Shown here in pieces: positions 46,901 to 60,900 of a DNA stretch of 64,000 nt. Every line of letters begins with the position of its first letter. The first letter of the stretch is position 1. Origin of the DNA: Parus major (Eukaryota; Chordata; Aves; Passeriformes; Paridae); NCBI RefSeq assembly GCF_001522545.3, contig NC_031778.1:24157797-24221796 (forward strand). Direction: 5' to 3'. A program made the position numbers and the translations under genes. A model generated the notes under the pieces. The model was not told the origin of the DNA and ran no database searches. It saw only the letters and a list, made by a program, of their open reading frames with translations.

Positions 46901-49900
46901 TGCTCCCAGCCAGGAGGCAGCTCCCCAGTGCCCTCACCCAAACAGCATTTTGGTTTTGCCGTTTGGAAATCTGTGGACAGTCTGTTCTGCTCCATCTGCT
47001 ACTCATTTGGCAAGATGTTAAATATTCTGCAGCCCGAGGACAGAACAAAAGCGGGTTGGGGTTTTTGTTAGCTTGCTAAACTGGCTTCTTTTTTTGGAAA
47101 GCTCCCTGTTTAGGAGAACACCCCATATTATTTTTAGTGGAGTACTTTAAAATGTAACAAAAAAATGAATGGCCACAGTCATCACCTCTCAAGCTGCAAT
47201 TAAAAAGGCACAAATGAGTGGACTTTTCCCCAGCAGATGTAGCTTTGGACTAGATTAGACATTTCCATTCCTAGAGCACATGAGAACCCTACACTGGGCC
47301 AGCAAGGAGCCAGGGGGAATAATGAAAAAGTTAATTTGAGCCAGCTTGTACCAGAACAGGGCCTGCTCTGAGCAGCATTTGCAGTCAAACACCACCCTGA
47401 GCAAGGATAATCAGTTACATTTTTCTACTGTATTGTTCTTTTTCTATTCTCCTGTGTCATTCCTGCAGCATCTTAGGATGGTTGGCATAGTACAAACAGT
47501 GAACAGGATGATGGCACAAGCGAAGTGCCAGAGGTTTGACTGCCAGAATTGTCTTCCTGTGATGTTGGTAGTGGAGAAATGAAATCCACCCAGTCCTTGT
47601 TCTCCCTTTGGTTCTCTACAACTCAAGGCAGTGAGGAAAGATGAGATGAGTGGTGGGAGCTACTTCTTTCCTTTAGTTCTGAAGGAAATAGAGGTGTCTA
47701 TTTGTAAGTGCCCTACAAATCAGTTAGAACCTCAGCTGTGGGCTAGCTGAAGCTGTTGACAAAATTCCTATTTGTTTCAGCTTTCAGAAAAGCTGCTGTT
47801 TTTCATTTCAGAATTTAATTATTTCTCTCCTAGCCTGTGTATTACAGTGAACTCCCTTGGAAGTAATGAAATCATAGGAGTGGAAAACGCATGAAAATGA
47901 AATCCAAGCCTGCCAAGTCTTTTTGCATGTCTAAGAAGATTATATTGAAGAATATAATGTCATAGCTCTCATTTCAGCACTATTGGCCAGTACAGCTATT
48001 AAGGCTGCTAAACAGCTAATTTTAATCTTGAGACTAAAATGACGTAGGTTTTAATTGATGGCAACCTCTCACTCCTATTTTTCTCCTCCAAGTGGATTTT
48101 CACATGTTGGTGACATTAAAAATAAGTGTACCTCCACTGTTGTTTCTGTGCAGATGAATAATGTGACACCAGAATATTGTCTGGACATCATACAGAAGTT
48201 TGAAGTGTCAGAAGAAAACAAGAAGCAAAATGTTCTTGGGATTGAAGGTAAAAGTTTTGATTTCAGCATGAGTTTTGTCTTGCTGTACTGCAGTGGAGTG
48301 GAAGTGCTTTGATGGTGTTTTGGGGAGGTTTTTGCTATTTGCCAGTGACACCAAGTCCCCTGGATCAGCAGTTGGGAGCGTGGGTGCGTTTTGTGAGCCA
48401 GGGGGGAGATAAGAGTAGGTGTGGTGAGGCAGCAGCTCTCCAGCCATCCATCACAGCCATCCTCAGGAGTGGGGATGGATGCCTGAGGCTGTGGGGATTT
48501 ATTGCTCACTCTGTAAGACAAACACAAACTGTACCATGCAGTTTATCTATAGCCTGTTCCCAGAGAGGTACTGAAAGCCAAGTGTTCATTCTGCCTTGGC
48601 TCTGGGATCTGGGATCCTGCACAATCCATTCATTTATCCTTCTGTGAAATAAAGTACAGATAGTTGCATTTTCATTGGGTTTTAATACCTGACTCACATT
48701 GTTTTTGAAAGTAATTGTAAATTGTATGTTTATTCAGAATCCAACTTATCCAAATCAGCCTCAGAGCTGGGATGAAATAGTTTAAATGCCATGGTGTGTT
48801 CCTTTGCCCAGAAGGAAGCTTCTGTGGAGCAGCATAATGTACATGGTGATTTGGGGAGGGGGGAAGGAGGAATCCTCCTCCACGTGGTATTTAAATCCTG
48901 GCTATGGCCTCCCTTCAACAAGCTCCTGATGTGACCCAGGGCACTGCACTCAAACTGAAATAAGGAAAGGAAAACAAACAAGCTGTGACAGTTAATATTT
49001 CTGCAAGCATTTCTGCTCCTCTTAACCTGCTGCTGCAGCTCCTTTTATCTCTGAGCTGCTTTCAGGGCTGGTATTGTTTGCACTGTCCTTTGCAAATATT
49101 TTACATTGTTTCATTCTTAAAGGAGGTATTTTTAAAACTTTCTCTGTTCAGTGCTACTCTCATTTAGAGGGTTATAAATCAAGTACCATCTTCTCAAATA
49201 AACCTGCAGAAAAAAAGAAAATAGTGAAGGTGGCTGGGTCAGTGAGTTGGCTGCCAATCCACAGTTCTGCTTTGGGTGTGCTCCATCCGTGCTCAGGGCA
49301 CTGCCATTCCCAGCAAGAGAGTGCCAGCAAGGAACTCTGCTCAAAAAAGGGCATTTGCTCCTGAGCCAGTGTGGCCTCTGCTGTGCCCCAGCTCTGTGCC
49401 CACTGTCCAGTGCTCCTGAGCCACCTCTGCTGTGCCCCAGCTCTGTGCCCACTGTCCAGTGCTCCTGAGCCAGCCTGGCCTCTGCTGTGCCCCGTGCTCC
49501 GTGTCCAGTGCTCCTGAGCCAGTGTGGCCTCTGCTGTGCCCTGGCTCTGTGCCCACTGTCGAGCACTCCTGAGCCACTGTGGCCTCTGCTGTGCCCCAGC
49601 TCTGTGCCCACTGTCCAGTGCTCCTGAGCCAGTGTGGGCTCTGCTGTGCCCCGTGCTCCGTGTCCAGTGCTCAGCTTCGGGAGGAGCTCGCAGCGTTGCT
49701 TCCATGGCTGACCATCCCTCTGTCCCCAGGCTTCACCAGCTTCATGCGCAGCGCGGCGTGCGAGGTGTCCAACCCCCTGCACCGCCAGGTGCACCAGGAC
49801 ATGGAGCAGCCCCTGTGCCACTACTTCATCGCCTCGTCCCACAACACCTACCTGAGCGGGGACCAGCTGCTCTCGCAGTCACGGGCCGAGATGTACGCGC

Positions 49901-51881
49901 GGGTGCTGCAGGCCGGCTGCCGCTGCGTCGAAGGTGGGCTGCACGGGGGTGTATGGGGCTGCATTGGGCTGCATGGGGCTGCATTGGGGTGTATGGGGCT
50001 GCACTGGGCTGCATGGGGCTGTATGGAGCTGCACGGGGGTGTATGGGGCTGCATGGGGCTGCATTGGGGCTGCATTGGGGCTGCATTGGGGCTGCACTGG
50101 GCTGCATGGGGCTGTATGGAGCTGCACGGGGGTGTATGGGGCTGCATTGGGGCTGCATGGGGCTGCATTGGGGCTGCATGGGGCTGCATTGGGGCTGCAC
50201 TGGGGCTGCACTGGGGCTGCACCAGGCACAGCATCACCACTCCCAGCAGCGATGCTCTGCTGGCTCAGGCGCTGCAGCACCTTCTGACCATTCCAAACTG
50301 GATTTTTCTGTTGGGAATGATCAGCCAGCACCACAGGCACCAGAGAATCACAGAATGGCTGGAAGGGGTTCTAAAGATCATCCAGTTCCAGCCCCCTGCC
50401 GTGGGGGATCGTGGAGATCACACTGGGTTCTTCCTTACCTCTGCATGATTTAAATAACACAAAATATTAGTGGGTTTATATTAGTATTAGTATTTTTCTT
50501 TTCCAGAAATAAATAAAGTCCTTTACCAAAGCTAGACTCAATATTAATTTTTTATGACTAGCATTACAAAAGGTCATCTGGGAAAAAAAATATTGTTAAT
50601 CTCTATTTAAAAATTAATTAGAGAAAATGAACCTGAGAAAACTGGGTGATTGCCTTCTGCAGAACAGCTCCCAAGAACACTCAGCAGTGTTATTTTGCTT
50701 GACCTCATAGCTACTGCAGCTACTTCACAGCCCAGGGAACAGCTCTGCAGCTTTCTTCTTGGGAAGTTTAACTGCCTGTAGAGGCAGCAGCAGTGACAAG
50801 TTTGGTACAAATTCAGGGTACAGGCATTCATTAGGAAAAGCATTCTTATGTCAGTCCATTCTCCGTGTGCTGGATTGGCTGCTACTCTTCATACAGTCCA
50901 TTATAAAGCTGCAAGTTACACTGGAAGTGGGAAAAGAAATTCTTTTAAAATAGTTTCTCTTCAGAAGCAAAACCTGCTTTTCCAAGGTAGCTGTAAACAT
51001 AATTTGACCTATTACACCGCTGTAGTTTTATTTATGAGGATAAACCCCTTAAATTCCCTTTTACAAGGGAAAAAAGCAGTTCTAGGACGCTCTAGATTCT
51101 CATCTGACCTAGGAAAAGGCTGTCCTTTAGTCTGAGCTCAGTGGCAGGTTGCAGGAGATGGAATGAGAGGTGGAGTGAACCTTGTTGGCCGCTGCAGGGT
51201 TGGGCAGGTGAGCTCTGCTGGCAGCAGGAGCACAGGAATGGATGAGACTGGGGGCATCTCTTAATGTGTGGCTTTTCTGGTCTTAACAGTGGATTGCTGG
51301 GATGGCCCAGATGGGGAGCCAGTGGTGCACCATGGCTACACCCTGACTTCCAAAATCCTCTTCCGAGAAGTGGCAGAAACCATCAATAAATACGCCTTCA
51401 TCAAAAACGAGTAAGTGTGGAGCCAGCTTTGAAGCTACACCTGTTTTCTGTAGTTAATCCCACATTCAAAACCACATCAAGCCAAGGAAGTGCAAATATT
51501 CCTTTAAACACATCAGGGTTGATTCTGTTCCCCTGTTTATTGCCCATGTTGTGATTATTGTTCAGCTCTTCCCATCAACTGAGGGAGAGAGTTCTGCCTA
51601 AACTGAACCTTTTGTGCTTTTAAACTCAGTAAGGCTCTGGACAGTCTGACACTGCTGATTATCTTCCAATAGAACTTCCCACTCACATCCACAGGGAGAT
51701 TCTCCTGAAAAATCAATACTGTGATGTTCTCTACCTACTGGAAACACTTCATATCAGCAGGAAAATTGAAAAGCTGTCATGTGTAGTGTGAGGAAATACT
51801 GAGGTGTGGGATAGTGTTCTGAATCTGTTTGATTTGCCATGGTGCTTTATAACAGTTTATTATGAAAGCTGTGGACTCTAA

Positions 51882-51938
<57 letters not shown>

Positions 51939-54900
51939 GAGTAGTCTCAAATCATGAGTGGGTGTAGAGAATTTTGAGTAGTTTAAAGAGAATAAAAGGA
52001 AAATACTTCCTTTTCTTTATTAAAAAAAAACAAACCACATAACAATGGATGTGTGGGGAAAAAAACAACCAAGACCAAAAGTTTGTTGTTATTGATGAGA
52101 AATAAAAAGTGATACTTTCAATACTAAAAGAGGTGGTTTTCATTATTTGGTGTGGAGTTCCTTGTTGTGGAACTCCAGGAGTTTAGGAAACAGTGGGGTG
52201 GCTTTGTGGAAGAGCTTGGCTGTTCCATTCACAGGTGGAGAGGTAAGAGTGCAGGTGTTGTCTCTCTACACACAGCTGTGACAGTGTCTGGGGCTTTGCT
52301 TCCAGGTTTCCAGTGATACTGTCTATTGAAAACCACTGCAGTATTCAACAGCAAAAGAAGATTGCCCAGTACCTGAAGGAGATATTTGGTGACAAACTGG
52401 ACTTGTCATCTGTGAGCACTGGAGATCCCAGACAGCTTCCCAGCCCTCAGGATTTAAAAGGGAAAATCCTAGTGAAGGTAACTTGCTGCTGGGCATGTTC
52501 TGAATGCAATGAAACTCAGCTTGTGATATTGTAGATTTTCTTTGGAGGACCAGTTCATATCCCTTCAGCATCTAAACATTATCTGACAGTCCTTCCTTGG
52601 ACAAAGTACTTAGTAGAGATAGAAAAGTGAAGACTTCCTGCCCTTCCCCTCCCTCAGCTCAGAGCTGTAGCTGATGGGATGGAACTCTGTTCATGCTTCA
52701 TCTGCCATGTTCGTGGGAGAAGAGCAGCTCAGGAGGAGCTGGAGGAGGCCCTGGAGCCCTGGAGTTGGTGCTCTGTTCAGGATTAATTGTGTGAGCCTCT
52801 CACTCCAAATGGATTTGCTCTGAAAGGAATTCCAAAGGCCATGATGGATAGAACAAGGAAGAAGCATAAGGCAGACCTTTGGGAGGATGATGAATAGAGT
52901 TCTGCCCTATTCGATTGACTAATTACCTGAACACAGGGGGGCAATTACTTGTGTGTGAACTCTCAGGATACTCTGGCTTTCCCTCTGTCCTTAGTGTCAG
53001 TCTGGCTGCAGAGATTCCCAGTTTCAGTCTGATGTTAGTTTGAAGATGCTGCAGTGCACAGTACAGAGCTGACCCTAAAGCAGGAGCCCTTTGAGTGCTC
53101 AGCTGTGATTTTGCATTTCACTGCAGCAGTTTCCTGGGGTGGCTGCTGGTTAATGAACTGTGCAAACATGAGGGGCTGGTGTTTGGGGGATCCACAGGAA
53201 ATGGAGTGCAGCATCACTCCTGTGAGAAATCCCACGGCACTGCACTAAAGGCAGGAGGGGCTGGGTGCTCTGGGTTCTTACCTCAACTTCTGAGCTGGCT
53301 TTTCAGCACATCTGAGGTTGTAATTTCAGTGATCCTCCAGCTCTCACTGCTGAAGCCCTGTGGGTACAGACTGCTGTGGAGCTGAGCTGTTTTCAGAATG
53401 AGGAATTCTATCTCCATCATCACAGGATCTCTGTACAAAGCCCTGTCTCCCATCCCCTGCTCAATTTAAGCAGCTCTATTGGAAAAGATAAAATCAGGTT
53501 TAGGAATCAGTACCTTGTTGAGAAGTAAGCCAGCTTCTCATCTTTTTGCTTTTGTTTTTTGCTCTTTTTATACATTTTCCTTTGAAAGGCAGTATTGATT
53601 CACGAGCCACAATTTCAAATAACGGCATAATTTCCATCCTGTAAGGGTATGTAAAGAGTCATTCTAATAACACTCAGACTTGAGCCAGTGTAAAGGTACC
53701 AGCAATGACCCACTCATTAGCAACAGCCTTATTAATTTCAAAATGCAGCCAAGAAATCAATCCTCTGCATTTCTCCAGAAGTCTGAGTGTCATTCCTGTC
53801 TCCCACTGATGAAGCAGGTAGGCTGAGAACACTTCTGTGCACAGAAGCAATATCACAAAGGGTTAGTAGGTGATTTATTTAGGAGCAGATGGTAAAGCAA
53901 GAGGAGCAGACTGAGTGCACTAATTAAACACTGACCACATTTATTGGGGTTTTTTTCTCCTCATTTTAGGGTAAGAAGCTGCCCTGCAGCCTTGGAGCAG
54001 ATGCTGAGGAAGGAGAAGTTTCAGAAGAGGACAGTGCTGATGAAATCGAGGATGACTGCAAGTTAAAGCCCTGCTTTGTATGTGCACACAGTCAGTTCCC
54101 AGAGTGTGACAGCTCTGCATTTCTTACATGCACACTCCATGCCCTACTTACAGTTGTTAGCAGAGTTTTTCATTCCTAAGTTTTTCACTCCTGTGTCAGG
54201 TTCATGCTGTTCTATAGGATTTGTTTTTATTTTAAGTGCCTTATGTAAGAGACTGGTTTGAGTCTGTGTTGTCTGGATGACTGCTAACAGGAATTGCTTC
54301 CTTTTTAACTGTTTGGAGCAGGAATGTAATGCTTAGGGTGTCTGTAAGTGCATTAGCTGGGAATTCTTGCTCTTCTGAAAGACAAGGTGGGGCTTGTGAC
54401 AGCTGTGAGGCAGAGAGCCCATGGCCAGGTCCTGGGGGATGTGTGGGGGGATTGTGAGCTGAGTTGGGAGGGGAGAAGGAGAAGGGAAATGGCAGTGAAA
54501 GCCACAGGTAGAAAGGGCAGAATCAGGCAGGATTATGCAAGGAGTGTTTTCTTGCAGAGGGAAGGAAATGGGAGCACTGTGTGACCCTCAGTGTGTACTG
54601 GGATGGACATGAGCACCTACTTGAACTGGCTTTCCTGGTGTCTTTCAGAGCAATGGTGCCACTCAGCACCAGGTGGAATCCTTCATACGAACAAAACTGG
54701 AATCTCTGCTAAAAGAATCCCAAATCAGGGACAAAGAGGATCCTGACAGCTTCACTGTGAGAGCCCTGCTGAAGGCAACTCACCAGAGTTTCAATGTGAA
54801 CCTCAAGCAGGTAGGTGGGCTCTCCCTTCACAGCCCCTGTGAGGCCTGGACAGTGCAGACTGTCTCAGGTGAGAGAGCCAGGAGAAAACTCCAGGGACAT

Positions 54901-57900
54901 TAAATACAGAGTGAATTTTCTGTGGAGATGTGCCTGCTCTGGAACCAGTGTCACAGAGCTCTTTTCTGGGAATTATTGGTAATTGATGGACCAGAAAGGG
55001 AGCAGTTGGGATGTATTCCAGCTTTTTTTACTGGTCATTTATTTTCCTTCATTACTGATCTGCATTTGATTTTTCCCAAATAATTGCCATTAAAAGAAGT
55101 AAAAATCTGCTAAAGATTCTTTCTACATGTTGCAGAGACTTCCAGCCTGGGCTCTGAGCAAATTCCTGAACACAGGTTATTGATTTTGCTGGGCCCCCAG
55201 TGCCTTCATCGTCATGAAAGCCCAAAGTGGCTCCAGCTCAGCACTGAACAGGGAATAACTGGAGTTCACAGCTCTGAAATACTCACCCAGCTGAAATGCT
55301 GGGGGAATATTCTTCAGTTTTGTTTTGCTCTTCAGAAGATGAAGGGCTGTGTGTTCCTGACAGAAGAAGCGAGATGCTGCCAGGAGTTATCCAGCTGATG
55401 TCTGGGGGCATGGCTGGGAATGTGGAACTCAGCCTGCAGGCTGCCTATGAGAAGTCCACATTTATCTGCTAGGAGATTCTTTTTCCTCTCCCCTTTCCCT
55501 TTGTGGCTGCTTTCAAAAACACTCAGATGTCTTGGGTTGTTGTTTCTTGCCTGGTTTTGCTAGACTGCTTTTTCTACATGGTTTGTTGTTGTCTTGAGTG
55601 CTAATGTTAATATTTTTCTTTACAGTCAGAGGATTCTAAATTATCAAATATACAAAGAAATTAGGAAAGCCCTGTAATGAGATTTTGGATTTCAATTTTT
55701 TCACAGATCAGACTTTAACTCACTTTGTCTCTTTTGTAATAATTTTACTTTCCTAATAGTGAGCCAGAGTGGCATACAAGAACTTGTATGAGGTTGAAAT
55801 GCTGCCTTTTGGAGACTGTAGCAGAGTCTTTAAAGACATTTCTGGAGATAGTTAGTTACACTTTTTATTGCACTTTTTCCTGCACAGAACCTGGACACAA
55901 AAGAAGGTGGAAAAAAGTCTCATGGTCGATCATTAATGGGCAACTTTGGTAAACAGAAGGTGAGTGAAATAAATGAGAGCTGAGGTTGCTGTTGTAGGTC
56001 TGGCAGCATTCCAGAGACTCTGGCAATGTTTTACTGCTCCAGACAAGCGTGGTGGGCATGGGGGCAGTGAGGAGGGAGCCTGTGCAATTACACTTGTCTT
56101 AATTCTGTTCAGAAGATTGAGAACCTTTAAGATGAACAAAAACTTCACATGTGGCTAAAAGATCATCTTCCCTCATCCTGTGGAATTGCTGATGCTCTGA
56201 TCAAACTTGAAGCAGCAGAAGAGCAGCACAGACCAATGTCTTGGCATATCTTGTCTGCCACAGAGCTGAAGGTGCCTGGGTCAGTCAGGGCCCAGTTTTG
56301 CTGTGCCCCACCATGGGCAGGGCTGTGCTGGGACTGTCCCTGCTCCCAGGGGCTGCTGTGGCCGAGTGCTGGCTCCTGCTCTGTGCAGATGTGTTTGTTG
56401 TTGCTGATCTCCTCCTGGTTTTCATGTCCTGGTTGTGTTTGTGCAGCTGCTGGGTGGGAGTGCCTGCTCTGCTGCTCCTCAGTGGTGTCAGTGCTGGCCC
56501 AGGCAGGAGCTGAGAGCTCTCATTTCACAGCTGGGCACAGAGCAGCCCCCACAAGGGACAGTGCCCACGATTCCTCCCATTCCCATATCCCAGCAAATGT
56601 TCTCCTGACATCTGCCTCCCCTCTTCCCACACTCCCACGCTGCCCTGAGCCCTGGATTTACAGCCTCAAGCTGAGCTGCTGCAGCTGCCAGCTTCCTTCC
56701 TGCTGGGGTCAGAGGGGCTGCAGTGGGTGGTGAGGCAGGTCTGCACTTCAGCCCAGTCCCTGAGCCCCAGCCTGCCAGACTCTGCTGTTCCTGCTCTGTG
56801 CCAGCCATGGTGAGAGCTGCACCGAGCTCTGACTGATAATCTGAGCAGTTTTTTATGATTGAGACATTTCAAAGAACTTAATCAGCCAGCAGTCCATCTG
56901 CCCTGAAGCCAACTAGGAGCCATCAAAAATCCCTTAAGCAGACAGTACCAGGACTCATATTTACACTTCAGTTCCAAGCTTGCATCAGTTTGAAGTGCTC
57001 GTGCTTCCTTTAGCTCAGTGCATGTCACCCCTCAGGCTGTGTTAAGAGCTCCAGGTACCCTGTGGTCCCTGAGAGTGGGCACCCTGTGCTCGCTGCTGGC
57101 CACACAGATGCTGGGAATGAGATGTCACAAACATCAGCCACTGGAATCTGCTGGTTATGCTGAGGGCTGGAAAGTCTGTCAATAATTTAATTATTTCAGC
57201 TAGTTATCCTAATGGCTGTAGCAGGTTGGAAAGCCCGTTCATTCCATCTCTGATGAAAAAAATAAGGGTATATATAGATTTTTTTTTTTAATAGTAGTTG
57301 TATTGTAGAGTGAGGCAACAGATACATCCTGTAACTGCCCCCTGATGCCTTTCCAGCTGAAGGGATGCCTGGAAGACTGGTTACTATTGATATTTTCGCA
57401 GATACAGAATTATCCACCCAACAATATTGACACATGATGTTTTCAGCCAACTCTTGTGCCACATGAATAAACTCTTTAAAAACTACCAGGGGAGGTACAA
57501 AGACATTAAAGCTGGCAATTCCTGAAAGTTAACTGCATGAAACATGATCAGTGCAGACCTTCAGACTCCAAAGTGAACCATGCAAATGATTTCCAATATA
57601 GTCAACTTCATGTCAGCACCAAACACAGCAAACTGAATTATCTACAATACAGTGTATGACAAGAGGAGGAAAGAAATCTGTGCTCAGTGAGCCATATGCA
57701 AAAGGATAAGGAGCTCTCAGTTATACTAATTACCTCTTGATGAGAAGGGAATTAAATAACTCTCCCTTGAAGCTGTGTTTAGCATTATATAAGATGTAAT
57801 GCTCAAATTGGAAACTGTTAAATCATAGGTGCTTATGAAAAAAGGAGATTTTGAGGTTTTAATCCTTTTTGTCATAGCTATTTTCTTTATAGTATAATAA

Positions 57901-60900
57901 TTTAGGATCACTTGAATATTTGTATGTGGCTCAAAATGGAGCAGGAAGATGGTGTTTGAACATTTTGCCCAGACTCTGTTCACACCTTTACTAATGAATA
58001 TGTTTAATTTTCTAAACTGGGGGGAAGCACAGGTAGGCAGAAGCAGTGCTCTGTATGTTTAGACCCTGCTGTGTGCTGCTGTTTGTTAAATATGACACAA
58101 CCCACTGGGATTTCAGCAGGAGCAGTGCCCTGGAGCCAGGGGAGCAGTGCTGTGCTCCGGTGTTGGGAGGGAGCAGGGCAGGTGCAGAGCACAGAGTGGC
58201 CTGTGCTGGACAAACCCTTGGCAGAAACAACGCCCTGAGGCCTGGGAGTACACAGAAATAACGCCCTGGGGCCTGGGAGCACACAGAAATAACTCCCTGA
58301 TGTCTGGCTGGACTGGCAGCACACAGAAATAATGCCCTGAGGCCTGGCTGGACTGGCAGCACACAGAAATAACACCCCGAGGCCTGGCTGGACTGGCANA
58401 GCACACAGAAATAACACCCCGAGGCCTGGCTGGACTGGCAGCACACAGAAATAATGCCCTGAGGCCTGGCAGCACACAGAAATAACACCCTGAGGCCTGG
58501 GAGCACACAGAAATAACGCCCTGAGGCCTGGCAGCACACAGAAATAACGCCCTGAGGCCTGGAAGCACACAGAAATAACGCCCTGAGGCCTGGAAGCACA
58601 CAGAAATAATGCCCTGAGGCCTGGCAGCACACAGAGCTCTCATGGCCACAGCCCAGGACCCCTGCCATGGGGTGCAGTGCGCTCTGTGCTTTCCTTCTCC
58701 ACACAGGGAAACTCTGGCCCAGCCCCAGGGGTCCCTTTTGTCCCTGGAGCCCCACACCAAGCACAGTACTGGGGGTGTCCGGACCCCCAGTGACTGACCC
58801 CGCTTGGTTCTTTCCCCACAGAAAGCTGCAAAGGCAGCAGCCAAGGCCCACAGTGCCTCGGACGATGAGGACGGCCAGCAGCACCCTCCTGGCAAGGAGC
58901 AGCCCCACAGGTGAGCTGGGAACCCCACAGGTAAAGGCAGGGCTGTTCACTGCCAGCAGCTGGCAGGCTGTGCCTGGAGCAGGGGACGTGTGCTGGTTGT
59001 GCCCAGAGCAGACAACTTTATTGCATCTGAAAATGGAAAGAAAAAGCAATCAAAAATTGCCACTGAGAAGGTGTCTGCTGTCACTGAAACACTCCTTGGT
59101 TTGTCTAAAACAGCCATGGTGAAGCTATTCCATCATGTTTCAAATGAAAAATTTTGTGTGTATGGGCTGTGGAGGTAGAGGAGAGCAGTCATCCCGGAAC
59201 CCTCTCCAAAGAGGTTTCTCACACAGGGTTCCCTGCTCACAGTTCTTCATTTCCTTGTTGTTGAAAAGAACAGGAGGGGGATTTAAAACAGCAGAAAGAG
59301 GGATTGAAATGTACCTTCAACACTGCAAGTGCCTGTTTTTGTTTGCTTTAACCCAGCAGGCTTGCCCGCCGCAGGAAGACAGTGAAGCTGTGCCGGGCCC
59401 TGTCTGACCTGGTGGTGTACACCAACTCCGTGGCAGCCCAGGACATCGTGGATGATGGTACAGGGCTGGCACAGGGCTGCCACAGCCCCTGTCACTCGTG
59501 AGAGGAGGGGGCTGAGTGCTGCTTTAGGCTGGCACGAGGGCAAAGCCAGAGCCCAGCAGGGCACTCCCTCCCTGGCAGAGACTCCTCTGCCCCTGCTGCC
59601 AGCAGAGGATTTCGCTGTAGGTTCCCCAGAGCTGCCACGTCTGGGGTCTGCAGGAGGAAAGGCTCCAGCAGGAGCTCTTAAGCTTGGGCTCTTTAGCTGG
59701 AGCTCTTGCTCTGCTTTCCTCTCAAGCCTGCAGACTTGAGGGGAGAACCACAGACCCTCCTGGAAGAGGGAGCTGGCGCCTTTCAGTTACCCAGGGTGCA
59801 TGATTTGTGTAAGACAAGACAATCTATCCTGTAACACTGGGCTAAATCTCATGTTGCCCTTGATAAATAGCCAGGTGATGAGGTCTGGGCTCAGGCCCCG
59901 TGGCCCAGGATTGTTTGTCACCTGTCTGTTGTTGTACCATGGCACACAGGCTCCACAGGGAACGTGCTGTCGTTCAGTGAGACCAGAGCCCACCAGGCAG
60001 TGCAGCAGAAGGCTGAGCAGTTCATGCTTTACAACCAGAGACAGCTGACCAGGGTCTATCCCTCAGCCTACCGGATCGACTCCAGCAACTTCAACCCCGT
60101 TCCTTACTGGAATGTGGGCTGCCAGTTGGGTAGGAGCTGCATGAAAGACTTCCTTCCCTTTCAGTGTGTTTGTGTACAATATTATCTTTATTAATGGCAC
60201 CCCACTTCTCTCTTTCAGTGGCCCTAAATTACCAGTCTGAGGGACGTGTGATGCAGTTAAATGAAGCAAAATTCAGGGTAAATGGCAACTGTGGTTATGT
60301 CCTCAAACCTCAGCAGATGTGCAAAGGTAAGCTGCCAGTGTAATTATCACTGTAGCTGCCAGGCCTGTCACAAAGTGTCCTTCACAGCGAAGGCACAAGA
60401 AAGGAAAGTGCAAACAAATATACAATCTTTTTTATTTCCATGCACTCATAGCTCTTAGACTTGTACCAGTGTGCAATCTCTTACTGTGATCATATATATA
60501 CATGTATATTTTGAAGCATTTGCCTTATTAACATGTATTTAAAAGGAGAAAAAGGGTCCTGGGATGACCAGCTGCAGGAAAGTAGAATGAGCTCTGCAGT
60601 GGCCCAGGAGCAAGTACTCAGGGCTTGGTCCAGTTCTGCCTTGGAATCACATAAACAAGGGCTGCTCCACTCAGCAAAGGTTGTAAGAAAGAGGAGAATT
60701 TTTAAATTACTGAGCAGCTGCTCCATACTCATAATTTCTCATTTCTGACTGATTTTGTCTATCTGTGTGTGTCTTGTGGGGTGATATTTATTATGTGTAT
60801 CTTTTTCCTTACCCTCTCATTCTTGCCATCTTTCAGGCACATTCAACCCCTACTCTGCTGATCCACTTCCTGCCAGTCCTAAGAAGCAGCTTATCCTGAA

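Noticed and set aside
46353..47048. 231-codon - strand frame in PLCH1 intron 5
   Set aside because: No recognisable motif and no splice or promoter context; part of it is opposite the open segment noted as a finding.
49524..50453. 309- and 289-codon + strand frames over PLCH1 exon 7
   Set aside because: They join the upstream 55-base array, the true exon 7 and the downstream G-rich array without splicing; only 49730-49933 is real coding sequence.
58004..59049. 345-codon - strand frame over the 31-base array
   Set aside because: Translation of the repeat plus antisense of exon 13; contains the ambiguous base.
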